Origin: Leucosporidium creatinivorum
Lineage: Eukaryota; Basidiomycota; Microbotryomycetes; Leucosporidiales; Leucosporidiaceae
Length of the DNA: 64,000 nucleotides
Direction of reading: 5' to 3'
Assembly (NCBI GenBank): GCA_001600635.1
Contig: BCKL01000031.1
Location: 98,650-162,649 of the forward strand
This document shows positions 30,738 through 41,674 of the stretch, piece by piece. A program made the position numbers and the translations under genes. How positions within the stretch are numbered: the stretch's first letter is position 1; each line of letters starts with the position of its first letter. Under the pieces are notes generated by a model. The model had not been told where the DNA came from. It did not search any database and saw only the letters and a program-made list of their open reading frames with translations.

Positions 30738-33178
30738 TCACAATCCCCCGGAGGCCGCCAGCTCCAATGCTCTTGGGACGTCCTCCGGTGTCTCTGACGG
30801 CGCTGCCGCTGCTGCTGAGGTTCCGTCTGCTGCTGGGGCTGAGGTGGTGGAGGGTCCGGCTGGGAGGGATGCTGCTGCTCCCGAGCAAGACGAAGAGGGG
30901 AAGGCAAGGAAAGAAGGGTCGCGACTCGGCTGCGGCGAGAAGGGAGGAGGAGGAGGAGGAGGAGGAGGGAGAGGAGCCTGGTGAAGCTTAGGCGACAGCG
31001 GCTCCTCGCGAGGGGAAGGTCGTAACTCCTCCTGCCCCAGCTTGAGCTCGACGAAAGGGTCCCACTGCTGCACTGGAGGTGGTGGCGGAGTAGTCGTCCT
31101 CCTCTTCGGCGGTGGTAGTGGTGACTGCGGGTGAGGACGAGGAGGGAAAGGGAAAGGGAGAGTGAGGGAAGAAGGCGAGGGGGAGGTGGTGATGGAGAAG
31201 GGTCGGCGCTGGGGAGGCTCGGTGTTGGCGGTGGCGGGAGCGCTGGTGCTGGCGCTGCTGGCGAGAGGTAGAGCAGGCGCGAGGGGGAGGGGAGGAGGAG
31301 CGAGGTGCTTTGGCGATATCGGCTCGTGCTCGTGCTCGGCGGGCGAGGAAGATGAGGGGAGGATTTGGATCGCTGGCGGCGGCGGCGGTGGCGCGGGGTA
31401 GGAGTGTGATAACGAAAGTTGGAGCGGAGGAGGGGGAGGAGCCTGCCTCCTCATTGTCGCCGAGGCCGAACTTGAAGCGTGCGATACGAGCGAGGAGCGA
31501 GCGGAGGGGGAGAGGGAGAGGAAGGACTGCTGCTGCTGTTGCTGGGGTGGTGGCGAGGTCGGGTCGATCGGAAAGGTTCGTCTTCTGCCCATCATCCTGC
31601 TCTGCTCCTCCCCTAATGCGAGAGAGAGTGGCCCGGGCGAGTCCAACGGCAGTTCGGCGTACCCTCCTTCTTCCTCCTCGCCCATCTCGTCTCGCCCTGC
31701 CCCACCCCCGAGCTCGATCAGCTCATTCCGCATCTTACTCCTCCTCCCGCTCATCTCAAACTCCCCGTTCTCCCCCCTTCCACCTCCTGCTCCCCCGCCA
31801 AGCACCGAGAGCGACAAACCCGACCCTCTCCTACCTCCTGCCCCCAATCCAAGTCGCTTGCTACCCCTCCTCTTGTCTAGATCTCGTAGCTGACCATCCA
31901 ACGCAAACTCCTCCGGCCGCGGAGCCTCGAGGAAAGAGTGCAAAGCGAAGTAGATGCGGCCGAGAAAGATTTGAGTGAGGGTGAGGGAGGGGAGGAGGTT
32001 GATCAGACTGTTCGTTTGCAGTGAACCGAGTTAATGGTGGAGTGAAGAAAAGTCGGTAAGAGGGAGAGCGTGAGAGAGAAGATGGGAGAGAAAAAGACGG
32101 ACCGATAGCCCTCCTCGGCGCGCTGCAGCACGAGCACGAGATTGAGGAAAGTGACGAGGCAGATACCCTGCTCCTCTCTCCTCTGATCAGCTCTTGCCTC
32201 TCCCACACACTATCTCTCGTCCAAAGCACGAGCGACACTCACCAAAGTCCAGCCCCCCTGCTCTCTCCTCAGCACGCGCATCACGCTTGCGCCGAGCAGT
32301 CGCTCCGATGGGGCGTGCTTCCACGATGCGAAGAGGGTGAGAGCGAGGATGAAGTGGTGGTAGAGCGTTGGGGAGAGGAAGGTGAGAGTGAAGAGTGGCG
32401 AGGAGGGAGTGAGGAGGCAGAGGTGCTGCTCGGCGGAGGGGGAGGTGAGGGGGAGGAAGGCGGCTGTTCGCGCTTTCGGTGTTAGCTGAGACTGAGAGTA
32501 GAGGAATAGGATAGAGAGAGAGAAACGCACGCTGTACGAATAAGTTACCGAAGCACTGCACCCCTGCATCGACCACACTCCAAAGGCCGAGCACCCCGAG
32601 CAGCCGAGTTGACCGGTTGAACAGGCGGTAGATCCGGAGGGCCATGACGAAGTGTACGATGAATGAGACGGCAGTAAACCTGTTGTTTACATCCTGTCAG
32701 CCTGTGAGCGGCAGAGGAGGGAGAGAGAGCGAACCCGTAAGGAAGGAAACGAGCGGCGTTGCAGGCGGAGCGCGAACGGCGGGAGATGGTGAAAAGGAGG
32801 ACGGTGAGGATCGCTTGAAGGATTGCCGTATATCTGCTCTGCATCTCGTCAGCTCGCCCACTCCCCAGCTGCTGCTGCCCTCCCACCCGCCGCGCTTTGA
32901 AGCTGAGCCCAAACTCACCGACTAGCGAGGAAGACGACCCTCATAGCCCTACTACCGGGTATCCACCTTGCTCTCCCTTGCAGTCTACCTCTGCTCCCCC
33001 TCCCCCCAGCCCAACTGCGCCATAAGATCCGCCTCTCGAGGGCGAGATGGCAGACCCAATCCCAGAGGATGAGCACGAGGGAGCAGTAGAGGGTGATGAG
33101 GTACAAGTCTGAGACAGTGAGAAGGGCTGTTGGCGATAGTCGAGTGTTGATGAGCAACGGCGGGAGAGGACCTGCCAT
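30738..33178 (-). CDS. Seven-helix membrane protein, DUF6533-like, with long Pro/Ser tail
   Basis: I choose the ATG at 33178 (MAGPLPPLLINTRLSPTALL); an earlier in-frame ATG at 33364 would overlap the divergent gene. The N-terminal DLYLITLYCSLVLILWDWVC, then ERRILWRSW is the DUF6533 signature (helix, D-W/Y, E-R-x-x-W). Further helices include YTAILQAILTVLLFTI, FTAVSFIVHFVMALRIYRLF, LGVLGLWSVVDAGVQCFG, FTLTFLSPTLYHHFILALTL and GICLVTFLNLVLVL. A tail of about 400 residues is very rich in Pro, Ser and charged runs, with a Gln run (SPPPQQQQQQSF). About nine exons. The family is basidiomycete-specific and without known function. Confidence 0.75.
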
Positions 33179-33287
33179 TCGATTCGAGATGAGCGGAAGG
33201 GAGGAGAAAGAGAGACGAGCAGCTGCTTGGCTTTCGACCACTCTCTTGAGCCGAAACTCGGCGATCGGACAGCTACAGCACAGCAAT

Positions 33288-33909
33288 ATGTTCGGCGATG
33301 GGAAGGAAGCGGATGAGACTGATAGTTGGAAGCCTTTGAGCCCGGAGGAGAGCGAGGAAGCCATGTAAGTTGGGTGTGAGGGGACGGTGCTCGGCGTTGA
33401 GGCGCTTGGGGAGGGCGTTATGGACCTGCAGGAGAGTGCGCCAGAGTCTCATGCGCTTTCAGGACTGTCAAACCGTCCAACGCAGCTCTAAGCGGTCTTC
33501 TATCGCCTTGCAAACCCGCTACATCCCATCGCCGAGCTGAGCCCCCTCTCCTCTTTGTCCCTCTCCAGCACCGGCATCCACGCCGACACCTCTTACCTAA
33601 TCTCGGCCTCCATCATCCTCACTCTCCTCCTCTTTGCTCTCTCCGCCCTCACCCTCAGTATCACCCTCCTACGCTATCTGAAGCATCGCCGAGAGAGGAG
33701 GAGAAAGCAAGAGGCGCTGAGGAGGGTCAGGGAGTTGCATCCCGGGGCTAAGGAGAGTGCGGTGAGGAGGGAGGAAGGTGGGAAGGGGAGGAGCGTGTGG
33801 GAGAGAGGAGAGTGGGAGGGGGTGCCGGTGAGTTCGGAGCGGAGGAGGGAGGCTCGGCGATGATGGAAGGACCACCTGGGCTGATCTGTCGCTCGCTGTG
33901 CAGGCCTGA
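33288..33909 (+). CDS. Small single-pass membrane protein, paralog b
   Basis: Starts MFGDGKEADETDSWKPLSPE at 33288; a 204-base intron (about 33366-33569) joins in frame to ITGIHADTSYLISASIILTL, one helix (LLLFALSALTLSITLLRYL), a basic stretch (KHRRERRRKQEALRRVR) and WERGEWEGVP, with the last intron placed before the final Ala codon (GCC TGA at 33904-33909). The acidic N-terminus and basic post-helix segment mirror paralog a. It is divergent from the DUF6533-like gene with about 110 bases between start codons, so a shared promoter is likely. Confidence 0.7.
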
Positions 33910-34220
33910 GGGATCGCAGAGTTGTACAAGATGTACGAATATGAATTGGGCCTGAGATACGGGACTACAGCTCCAACCAAAGCTTCCCTTTAGCCTTTCG
34001 GCGAGCGAGAAGTACCCCTTGCGAAGCTCGGTCGAGGTCTGTAGCTCGTCACTCTTCGGTCTCGCTGTTCGACTTAGAAACACACCGAAGCGCTCGTAAC
34101 AGCGTTGCTGTAGGTGAGTATATGCACCGGCTTCTTCACTCCCTCGCCGACTCGGGAAGTCGAAAGCGCACACGGCCAAGTCGCTTTCACTCCCGCCTTT
34201 CGCTGCTCAACATCATCGGC

Positions 34221-37200
34221 ATGTCAAACGAAGTGAGTTTCGAGCTCACTTTGCTGGTTCACACACTCGGCTGCTGCTTCTCGACCATCCTGGCATCCTT
34301 CTGCACCTCTCCAGCCCAGCGATTTAACGAGGCAGGACGCTGTGGGGTAGGCAGGGAGGAACATGTCGCTGCTCTGCAGGCGGGCTTCCCAGGAGCGGTA
34401 GACTACCGAGCTACAGACAGTAAAGCTGTACCGCTGTAGGCCCGACGGGGTAGCTGAGCACCCGACTCAAGCGGTTGGCGCTGAAACCCGTCATTGAGCG
34501 GCGGAGTTCGGCGTCTCTGCTGGGTCCCTCAGCAGTCCTGTTGGCTACAACAAGCTACAGGAGGATCTCTGCACCCTTCTAGACGACTCAGCGCTATACC
34601 GGTGTATCCGGCTTGCTCAGAACGGTCGCTGACCCTTCCGCTCTGTCCTCGCTCCTCCAACTCGAACAGCTCTCCTTCAAGAACAAGATCGTCGTCGTCA
34701 CCGGCGCTGGCGGTGGTCTCGGCAAAGCCTATTCCACCTTCTTCGGCTCGCGCGGCGCCAAAGTCCTTGTCAACGACTTCAGCAAAGAGGCGGCCGACAA
34801 GGTCGTCAAAGAGATCAACGACCAAGGCGTTGGAGAGGCGGTGGCCAACTACTCGGATGTTACCAAGGGTGGGGAGATTATTGAGCAGGTGATGCAGAAG
34901 TGGGGGAGGGTCGACGTGCTCATCAACAAGTGAGTTACTCGCTCAGAGCGGGAGGGATGAGAGCTGACGAGCCCCACTTGTGACTGAGCAGCGCCGGCAT
35001 CCTGCGTGACAAGTCGTTTGCTGCTATGAGTGAGAAGGAGTGGGATCAGATCCATGCGGTTCATGTCAAGGGATCGTACGCTTGCTCCAAGGCGGCTTGG
35101 CCCATCATGCGCAAGCAGAAGTACGGCCGGATCATCATGGTGAGGTCTCGCCTGTCTTGTTGCCTTCGGCGCGAGAGCAGAGCTGATGGAATCGTATACA
35201 CGACAGACCGCTTCCGCCGCTGGCATCTACGGCAACTTTGGCCAGGCCAACTACTCTTCGGCGAAGATGGGACTCGTCTCTTTCGCCAAGACTCTTGCTC
35301 GCGAGGGAGCCAAGGTACCTACCCTCCCCCGTTTCTCTCTTCTCCCCGCTAACCCTCGCCTGAACCCACAGTACAACATCCACGCCAACGCCATCGCGCC
35401 CGTGGCCGCCTCTCCCATGACCGAGACGATCATGCCTCCCGAGATGCTCAAGTCGCTGTCGCCCGACATGATTGTCCCCATCGTCGCCTACCTCTGCCAC
35501 GACTCGACCGAGGAGAATGGGCAGCTGTTCGAGGGAGGAGCGGGATGGTACGGCAAGCTTAGGTGGGAGAGGAGTAAGGGAGTCGTGTTCAAGACGGATG
35601 ACTCGTTCACGCCTGCTGCTGTACGTTCTCTCGCTTTCGCTACTCGCTACTCGATTCCGAGATATCAAGAGCTACAGCTGACCTCCCCTTCGCTTCGTCG
35701 TCGAAACAGGTCAAGGCCCGCTGGGAGGAGATCAACGACTTCACCGACCCGACCCACCCCGCCAACATCACCGACGCGGACTACCTCTCCTACCTCGAGC
35801 AAGCCAAGACGCTCTCGACCAACAAGCAGCCCGAGCCCGTCCGGTTCGACAACAAGACGGTCGTCGTCACTGGCGCCGGAGGAGGACTCGGACGCGCTTA
35901 CGCGCTCATGTACGCTAAGCTTGGCGCTAATGTCGTTGTCAATGACTTCAGTGGTGAGGCGGCGGAGAAGGTTGTCAAGGAGGTTAAGGATTTGGGAGCG
36001 AGGGCGATTGCGGCGGTCTGCTCGGCCGAGGAGGGAGAGAAGATTATCAAGATTGCCGTCGACATGTTCGGCAGCGTTCACGGTTCGTCCCCCCTCTCAT
36101 CTCTCCTCTCATCTCCTTCCCATCGCTGACCTCCCGCACTCTCACCCACAGCCGTCGTCTGCAACGCCGGCATCCTCCGCGACAAGTCCTTCGCCGCCAT
36201 GACGGACAAGGAGTGGGACGATTGCTACAACATTCACGTCAAGGGTACTTACGCCGTCTGCAAGGCTGCGTGGCCCATCTTCCGCAAGCAGAAGTATGGA
36301 AGGATCGTCAACACCGCTTCCTCCGTTGGAGTGCACGGCAACTTTGGGCAGGCCAATTACTCGACGGCCAAGAGTGCGATTATTGGGTTGACCAAGACGT
36401 TGGCTATTGAGGGAAAGAAGTGAGTTGCATGTGCTGGCTGGAGGAGAGTGGGTGAAGGAGCTGAGGCTGACTCTTCTCGGCGCTCGTCTAGGTACGGCAT
36501 TCTCGCCAACTGCCTCGTCCCCAACGCTGGAACCAACATGACTCGCACCGTTGTACGTTCTCTCCTTCAATACACTCTTCCTGACCCCACTGACGCTCTT
36601 CAATTCGCACAGTGGCCCGAGGAGATGGTCCAAGCCTTCTCGCCCTCCTTTGTCGCTCCCATCGTCGGCTACCTCACCTCCGAGGCCAACGAGACGACGC
36701 AAGGACTGTACGAAGTCTCGGCGGGATGGTGCGCCTCGTACCGCTGGCAGAGGAGCTATGGAGTCGCCTTCCCTGTCAACTCCAAGGTCTCGCCCGAGCA
36801 GATCAAGGGCAAGTGGGAGGAGATTACCAGGTTCGATGAGAAGGCTACGAACCCTAGCTCGACTTCCGACAGTCTGCAGTCGGTGAGTCCGGCTTCCTTC
36901 CTTTTCGCCACTGCCGAGCGACAGCTGACCGCGCTCCTCTCAATCTCGCCGCAGATCATGGAGAACTTCTCCAACGAGGCCGACTCTTCCTCCGCCTCTT
37001 CATCGGGCTCTTCCAACCCCTACGCCGACTCGTCCGACCCCGAGATCGTCGCCAAGGCCAAGGCCGAAGCCGTCGAGACGGGCGAGTACACCTACTCGGA
37101 GCGCGACGTCGCTCTCTACAACCTCGGCATCGGAGCGACCGAGAAGGACATGGACCTCATCTTTGAGGGCGACAACGACTTCCAGGCGGTCCCTACTTTT

Positions 37201-38159
37201 GGTGTGATCCCTCAGTTTGCTGTCAGCAGTGGATTGCCTCGTGAGTTCTCCTGCTCTTCCCTGGCTCTCGGCGCCGAGCTGACTTTGCAACGATCTTCTA
37301 CAGTCGACTGGCTCCCCAACTTCTCGCCCATGATGCTCCTCCACGGCGAGCAGTTCCTCTCCATTAAGGCGCCCATCCCCGTCTCCGGTACCCTCGTCTC
37401 GGACGCTCGCTTTTCCGAGGTTCTCGACAAGGGCAAGGCCGCTGCTGTTACCTCGGTCACTACGACTAGGAACAAGGAGACCGGAGAGGTCGTCTTTGAG
37501 AACCAGAGCACGGTGTTCATCCGTGGGGCTGGTGGATTTGGAGGCAAGAAGACGGGAGGAGGTGAGTCTGCGAGGCTGATTAGACGAGTGGGGCGTGTTC
37601 TGACCTTGCTTTGATCTCGAATACAGACCGCGGCGCCGCTACTGCCGTCAACAAGCCTCCTTCGCGCAAGCCCGACCACGTCGTTGAGGAGAAGACGGTT
37701 CCCACTCAGGCTGCCATCTACCGCCTCTCGGGAGACTACAACCCTCTTCACGTGAGCTTCCCTTCTCTCCCCTCATCTCTCCCTCCATCTCTGACCCTCG
37801 TCCTCTCCTCTCTCTCGCTCGGCGCTCATCAGGTCGACCCCAACTTTGCCAAAGTCGGTGGGTTCGACCAGCCGATCCTCCACGGCCTCTGCTTCTTCGG
37901 CATCTCGGGCAAGCACATCTTCCGCAAGTACGGCGCCTTCAAGGACATCAAGGTTCGTTTCGTCGGCTCCGTCTACCCGGGCGAGACGGTCGTCACGGAA
38001 ATGTGGAAGGAGGGCAACAAGGTCATCTTTGGTGAATTGCTTTGAGCTCCGAATGTTTTGGGAGATGAAGTGCTAACGACTGTACTTGCGCCCACAGTCA
38101 CCAAGTGCAAGGAGAGGGGAACGACCGTGCTTGGCGCGGCTGCTGCTACGCTCGCGTGA
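34221..38159 (+). CDS. FOX2: Peroxisomal multifunctional beta-oxidation enzyme (MFE-2)
   Basis: About 900 residues from roughly 14 exons. Two SDR (3R)-hydroxyacyl-CoA dehydrogenase domains: [14 protein letters not shown] with [19 protein letters not shown] (first) and [14 protein letters not shown] with [19 protein letters not shown] (second), each keeping the Ser and YxxxK catalytic residues. A linker with many Ser precedes the 2-enoyl-CoA hydratase 2 domain with the MaoC motif [33 protein letters not shown]. This is the fungal Fox2 layout, carrying out hydration and dehydrogenation of peroxisomal beta-oxidation. The start codon (MSNE) is followed by a long first intron (about 34233-34667). 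The end I read is AAAATLA, which is not a usual PTS1; the last codons overlap a GTGAGT, so a further exon is possible. Confidence 0.93.
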
Positions 38160-38429
38160 GTTGGGAAAGAGGGAAAGAATACGTCTGAAGTCTGAATGTG
38201 ATCAATACTAGTCTTTGAAGTGCCCTATCCGTCCTCGAGCTGCCTACGAAAAGACAGAGCTCACTCGGAAAGTTCTCGCTCGCTCCGGATCCCTTCTCGT
38301 AGGCCTTCGCTCGCCGAAGTCCTCGCCAACTTTCTGCCTCTCCAACCGCTCTCAGTCTTCTCCTCCTAATGTACTTCACAGACCCTCGCGAATTGGTCTC
38401 TTGACGCCCCTCAAGCTCTCTCTTGGCTG
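38160..38429. other. 3' flank of FOX2
   Basis: No gene recognised. It runs into the 11-bp repeat-bearing element that begins at about 38430. Confidence 0.4.
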
Positions 38430-38700
38430 GCCTTGCACAGGCCTTGCTCAAGCATTGTGCAAGCCTTGCAGGCATTGCGGAGGGGTTGCGGAGGCGTGGA
38501 GGCCATTGTCGATGTCAGGAAACAAGTTGGAGGTGCGCCAGAAAGTGGTGCAGGGCGCTCGAGAAGCGTCGGAGAGATTTCAAACAGTGCAGAGATTGCT
38601 TGAGCGAGAGGTGGCTGCGGGAGAAGGCGCCGATCGAGTTCCAGAGCCGAAGCGAGCAGGGGAAGCTGAGTGGCCGAGAGGGGGAGGATACAGCTTGCGA
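38430..38700 (+). repeat. Dispersed element with degenerate 11-bp repeats, copy 1
   Basis: Begins with about seven imperfect 11-base units (CCTTGCACAGG, CCTTGCTCAAG, CATTGTGCAAG, CCTTGCAGGCA, TTGCGGAGGGG, TTGCGGAGGCG) at 38430-38500, followed by TTGTCGATGTCAGGAAACAA and GGTGCGCCAGAAAGTGGTGC. The reverse complement of 43205-43537 has the same order: 11-base units, then TTGTCGATGTCAGGAAAGAA and GGTGCGCTAAGAAGTGGTGC. The similarity fades after roughly 200-250 bases. No shared reading frame; perhaps a non-autonomous element or structured RNA. Confidence 0.75.
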
Positions 38701-38865
38701 CGGCGGGAAACGGCGTAGGGTTGGGTAGAAGCTTTTGTCAAGCACATCAAAGTACGTCGTTCGGGGGGCAGCGACCTTTTCGCCTCGTCCAAGCCTGCGC
38801 CGTCGAGTTCGGGCGAGTCGTCAGTTCGCTCGTCTCCCGTCATAAAACGAGGCAGAACTCACCTC

Positions 38866-40901
38866 TCACCAATCCTCCTGCTCAGCCTTCGTCCTACAAC
38901 TGATCGCAATCGCCGACAACCTGACCAACAACTCATACCACCCCGTCTCCTCACTCGCATCCCTCCCCTCCTCCATCGCTCCCGTCGGCCACTCGACCAT
39001 ACTCTCCCCACTTCCCTCCTCACCACCATCCACACTCAGTCCAAACACCTCGCATCCCCTCTCACAAAGATCGAGCACCTCCTGCCTGCTCTTCCAGAGA
39101 CAGACGGTCACGGCGAGGCCTTTGAGGCCGTCGGTGGTGCGGTAGGCGGGATTGTGAGGAGGGAGGATGTGCAGGGCAAGGTAGACGATGGGTGAGGCGG
39201 AAGGGGAGAGGGAGTGCGGGAGGAAGGAAGGGGTGATGAAGTCGGAGCGGAGCTCGAGGCGGAGGAGGTTCGGGAGGTTCTGAGGGAGAGGCGCGGGTCA
39301 GCTGTCGGCTCTGAGCGCGAAGAGAGGATGCAACTCACTAAGAGGATGGTGTCGAGGTTTCCCGTGAAGCGGATCGTGTCGCCGAAGAGAGGCGCGAAAG
39401 TGAGCTCGACGAGGTTGGCAAGGAAGGGCGTGAAGTCTGGCAGGGAGAAGAGCTTTGTGTTGGGCTGATAGAAGGGCGACTCGGCGGGTGAAGGAGTGAG
39501 ATAGGTGAAGATGTCGAGGTGAAGGCTGGTCGTGCGCAGAAGATCAGCCAGAGCCGCTCGAGCGAGATTGAAACAACTCACCACCTCAGCTTCGGCAAAC
39601 ACTCCAGCACCTCCCTCAATACCCCCACGCCCACCACCGAGTTCTCCCAAATCAACAAGCTCTCCAACCCTCCTCCTTCTTCGCCGTCCGGCCCGAACGC
39701 GACTCCCAGCTTGAGCATTCGAAGCCATCTCTCGGCGACGCTGTCGGCCGGCCTCCACTCGCCCGTCTCGTCCTCCGTCAATAACGTCCTACTCGACTGC
39801 TGCAGCCCATAGTTTTCCTCCAGCAGGTTGATCCCACTGAGCGAGAGCCTCTTGAGAGCAGGGCAGCGCGCCATGAGTGAGAGGGAAGGGGCCTGCTGCT
39901 CGGCGAGGGGACCGGACGAGTCGATGTAGAGAGACCCGTAGTGGTCGAGTTGGTCGAGCGAGGTGATACGGTTGTCGAGGGGGATGTAAGAGGCGATTCG
40001 GTCCATGGAAAGGTGGAGGGTGAGGATGCCTGGGACGAACGAGTCGAGCGAGGTGAGTCGAGGGAGGATGGTCGGGAGGTAGCGCTTCCAGGCTTTGACC
40101 CATTCGTCGGTGGGGTGCGCTGATCCGGGGTGGAGAACGAGCGTCTTGACGAGGGCGCCGAGGGTCGGGGCGTGAAGGATGGGCTGAGTCGAGCACTGCT
40201 CGGCGAAGAGAGCGAGGGCTTGGACGTTGACGAAGACGGGTTGCGCGTACAGGCGAGGGAGGAGGTAAATGTTGAACAGTCGGCAAACCAGGAGCAGCGA
40301 GAGCATGTCCTTGTGGTAGGCCTTGGTGTAGCTGTAGCTTCTGCTGTCAGCTTCCTCTCCGCGGTCGGCTTACCTTTGCGCCGGAGGAAGCTCACTCGCT
40401 CAGCGTCTCCATTGTTACCACGTCCCACCACCCTACATCTCTAGGATCGTACATCACCGCCTTGTCGTTGACTACATTCTCGGGGTGATGATCCGTCGCG
40501 TCGTCGAGAATGCGATGCAAGAGCTCGAGCGGGAGAGCGAGCAGCGGGGACTTGGGAGCTGGCTTGGCGGGAGCTGGTACAGGACAGGGTGAAGAGCTGC
40601 GCTGCTGCTTCGCTGGGCGGTTTGGGTGCCGGGGCGAGGTCGAGGCGTCCTTCATTGCTGCTCGACGCGACTTGCTGCTGTGTAGAGAGCTCGCGGGGGC
40701 TTGGCAGGGTGTAGAAGGTGTAGTGTGGGGGTGCAAAGCTCTGCTGAGTCCGCTGCTGCTGCTGCACAGCGCCGTAAGCCGAGTCGAGCCTGTTCGAGCG
40801 GTTCGAGAGGATGAAGAGCCTGTAGCCAGCTTCGACTTGCCCTCTTGGCTCTCTCGACGTTCGCTTCGGCTGTTCATCTTCTGCTGCTCCACAGAGGGCA
40901 T
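38866..40901 (-). CDS. F-box protein with LRR-like C-terminal region
   Basis: Start at 40901 (MPSVEQQKMNSRSER); about 115 residues of low complexity precede an F-box, SPLLALPLELLHRILDDATD. After VMYDPRDVGWWDVVTMETLSE an intron leads to MLSLLLVCRLFNIYLLPRLY (end of the F-box region), then repeating leucine-rich segments (LTSLDSFVPGILTLHLSMDR, CPALKRLSLSGINLLEENYG, LESLLIWENSVVGVGVLREV, LRWTSLHLDIFTYL, LPNLLRLELRSDF). This is the usual layout of substrate-receptor subunits of SCF ubiquitin ligases. Target unknown. The stop I use is TGA at 38866-38868, but a GTGAGA overlaps it, so one more exon is possible. The upstream promoter region (40902-41674) is shared with the CAP gene. Confidence 0.8.
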
Positions 40902-41674
40902 CTGTCGATGCGCACATCTCTATGCCGCCTTCTGCTCGTTCTGACCTCCCCTCCTTGTCACGTGTTTCTCGCCACTCGGCGCTCGGGTTTCTTCTCTCAT
41001 CTCGCTGGCTCTCGCTGGGCTTCCAAGTAGCTAAGCTACGTTCTCGAGCTCGACTTGACATTTGACTGCGATGTTTAAGTACCGGCAAATGACTGCAAGT
41101 CGCCTCTATTACCCAGCAACTCGTTCCGCGCGGTCAGGCTGCCTCGACCGAGCTATCCCTAAAGCGACGAATCATCAGTAACGCTCGGCTTTCGGCTACG
41201 CAAGCACACTCGATCAGTAACAAATGCAGGCTTCTATCGCGTCCGAGCTTCGGACGCTGTTCGGTCGTCTGCAGCAGAGTGGCAAGCCATCTCGGCGATG
41301 GTTGAAGAGAGGTCGAATGCTCTGCGCTGGCTGAGGCGAGCTTCCTGCACCTTCTGCTCTATCAGTAACCTACGACACAGACTGTAAGTGCTCTTACCAC
41401 CCTTTCGAACGTCCTCAGTTCGCGGTCGACCCCTTCCACTCCCCAGGCACCTGCGCCGAATCGACATCGGCCAGCCTCTCCTCGGCCGCTCTTGGAGTTG
41501 CCTTCCTCTTGCGCCGAGCCAGCGCCATGCTTTCCTTGTCCTCATCATAAAAGGTTCTATTCCATCACCACGCCTCGCTATTCCCCTGCCGCGCCACTGT
41601 CCTCATTGCGATGGCCAAAACCCGACTTGAAGGGTCTGCTCGCCTCTCTTCCTCCTACCACTCTCGAGCCTATC
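40902..41674. other. Divergent intergenic region between F-box and CAP genes
   Basis: No supported coding sequence. A frame that runs upstream of the CAP start (41492-41674) would add 60 residues before the signal peptide and is rejected. The region carries several TCGGCG words and a pyrimidine-rich stretch before 41675 typical of a fungal leader. Confidence 0.5.

Noticed and set aside
33178-33364. N-terminal extension of the DUF6533-like protein from the ATG at 33364
   Set aside because: It would overlap the first exon of the divergent single-pass gene and adds no family-like sequence; the ATG at 33178 starts just before the DUF6533 helix.
41492-41674. CAP protein start upstream of 41675
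   Set aside because: It would bury the clear signal peptide beginning MLPSTAAFLLSLL.
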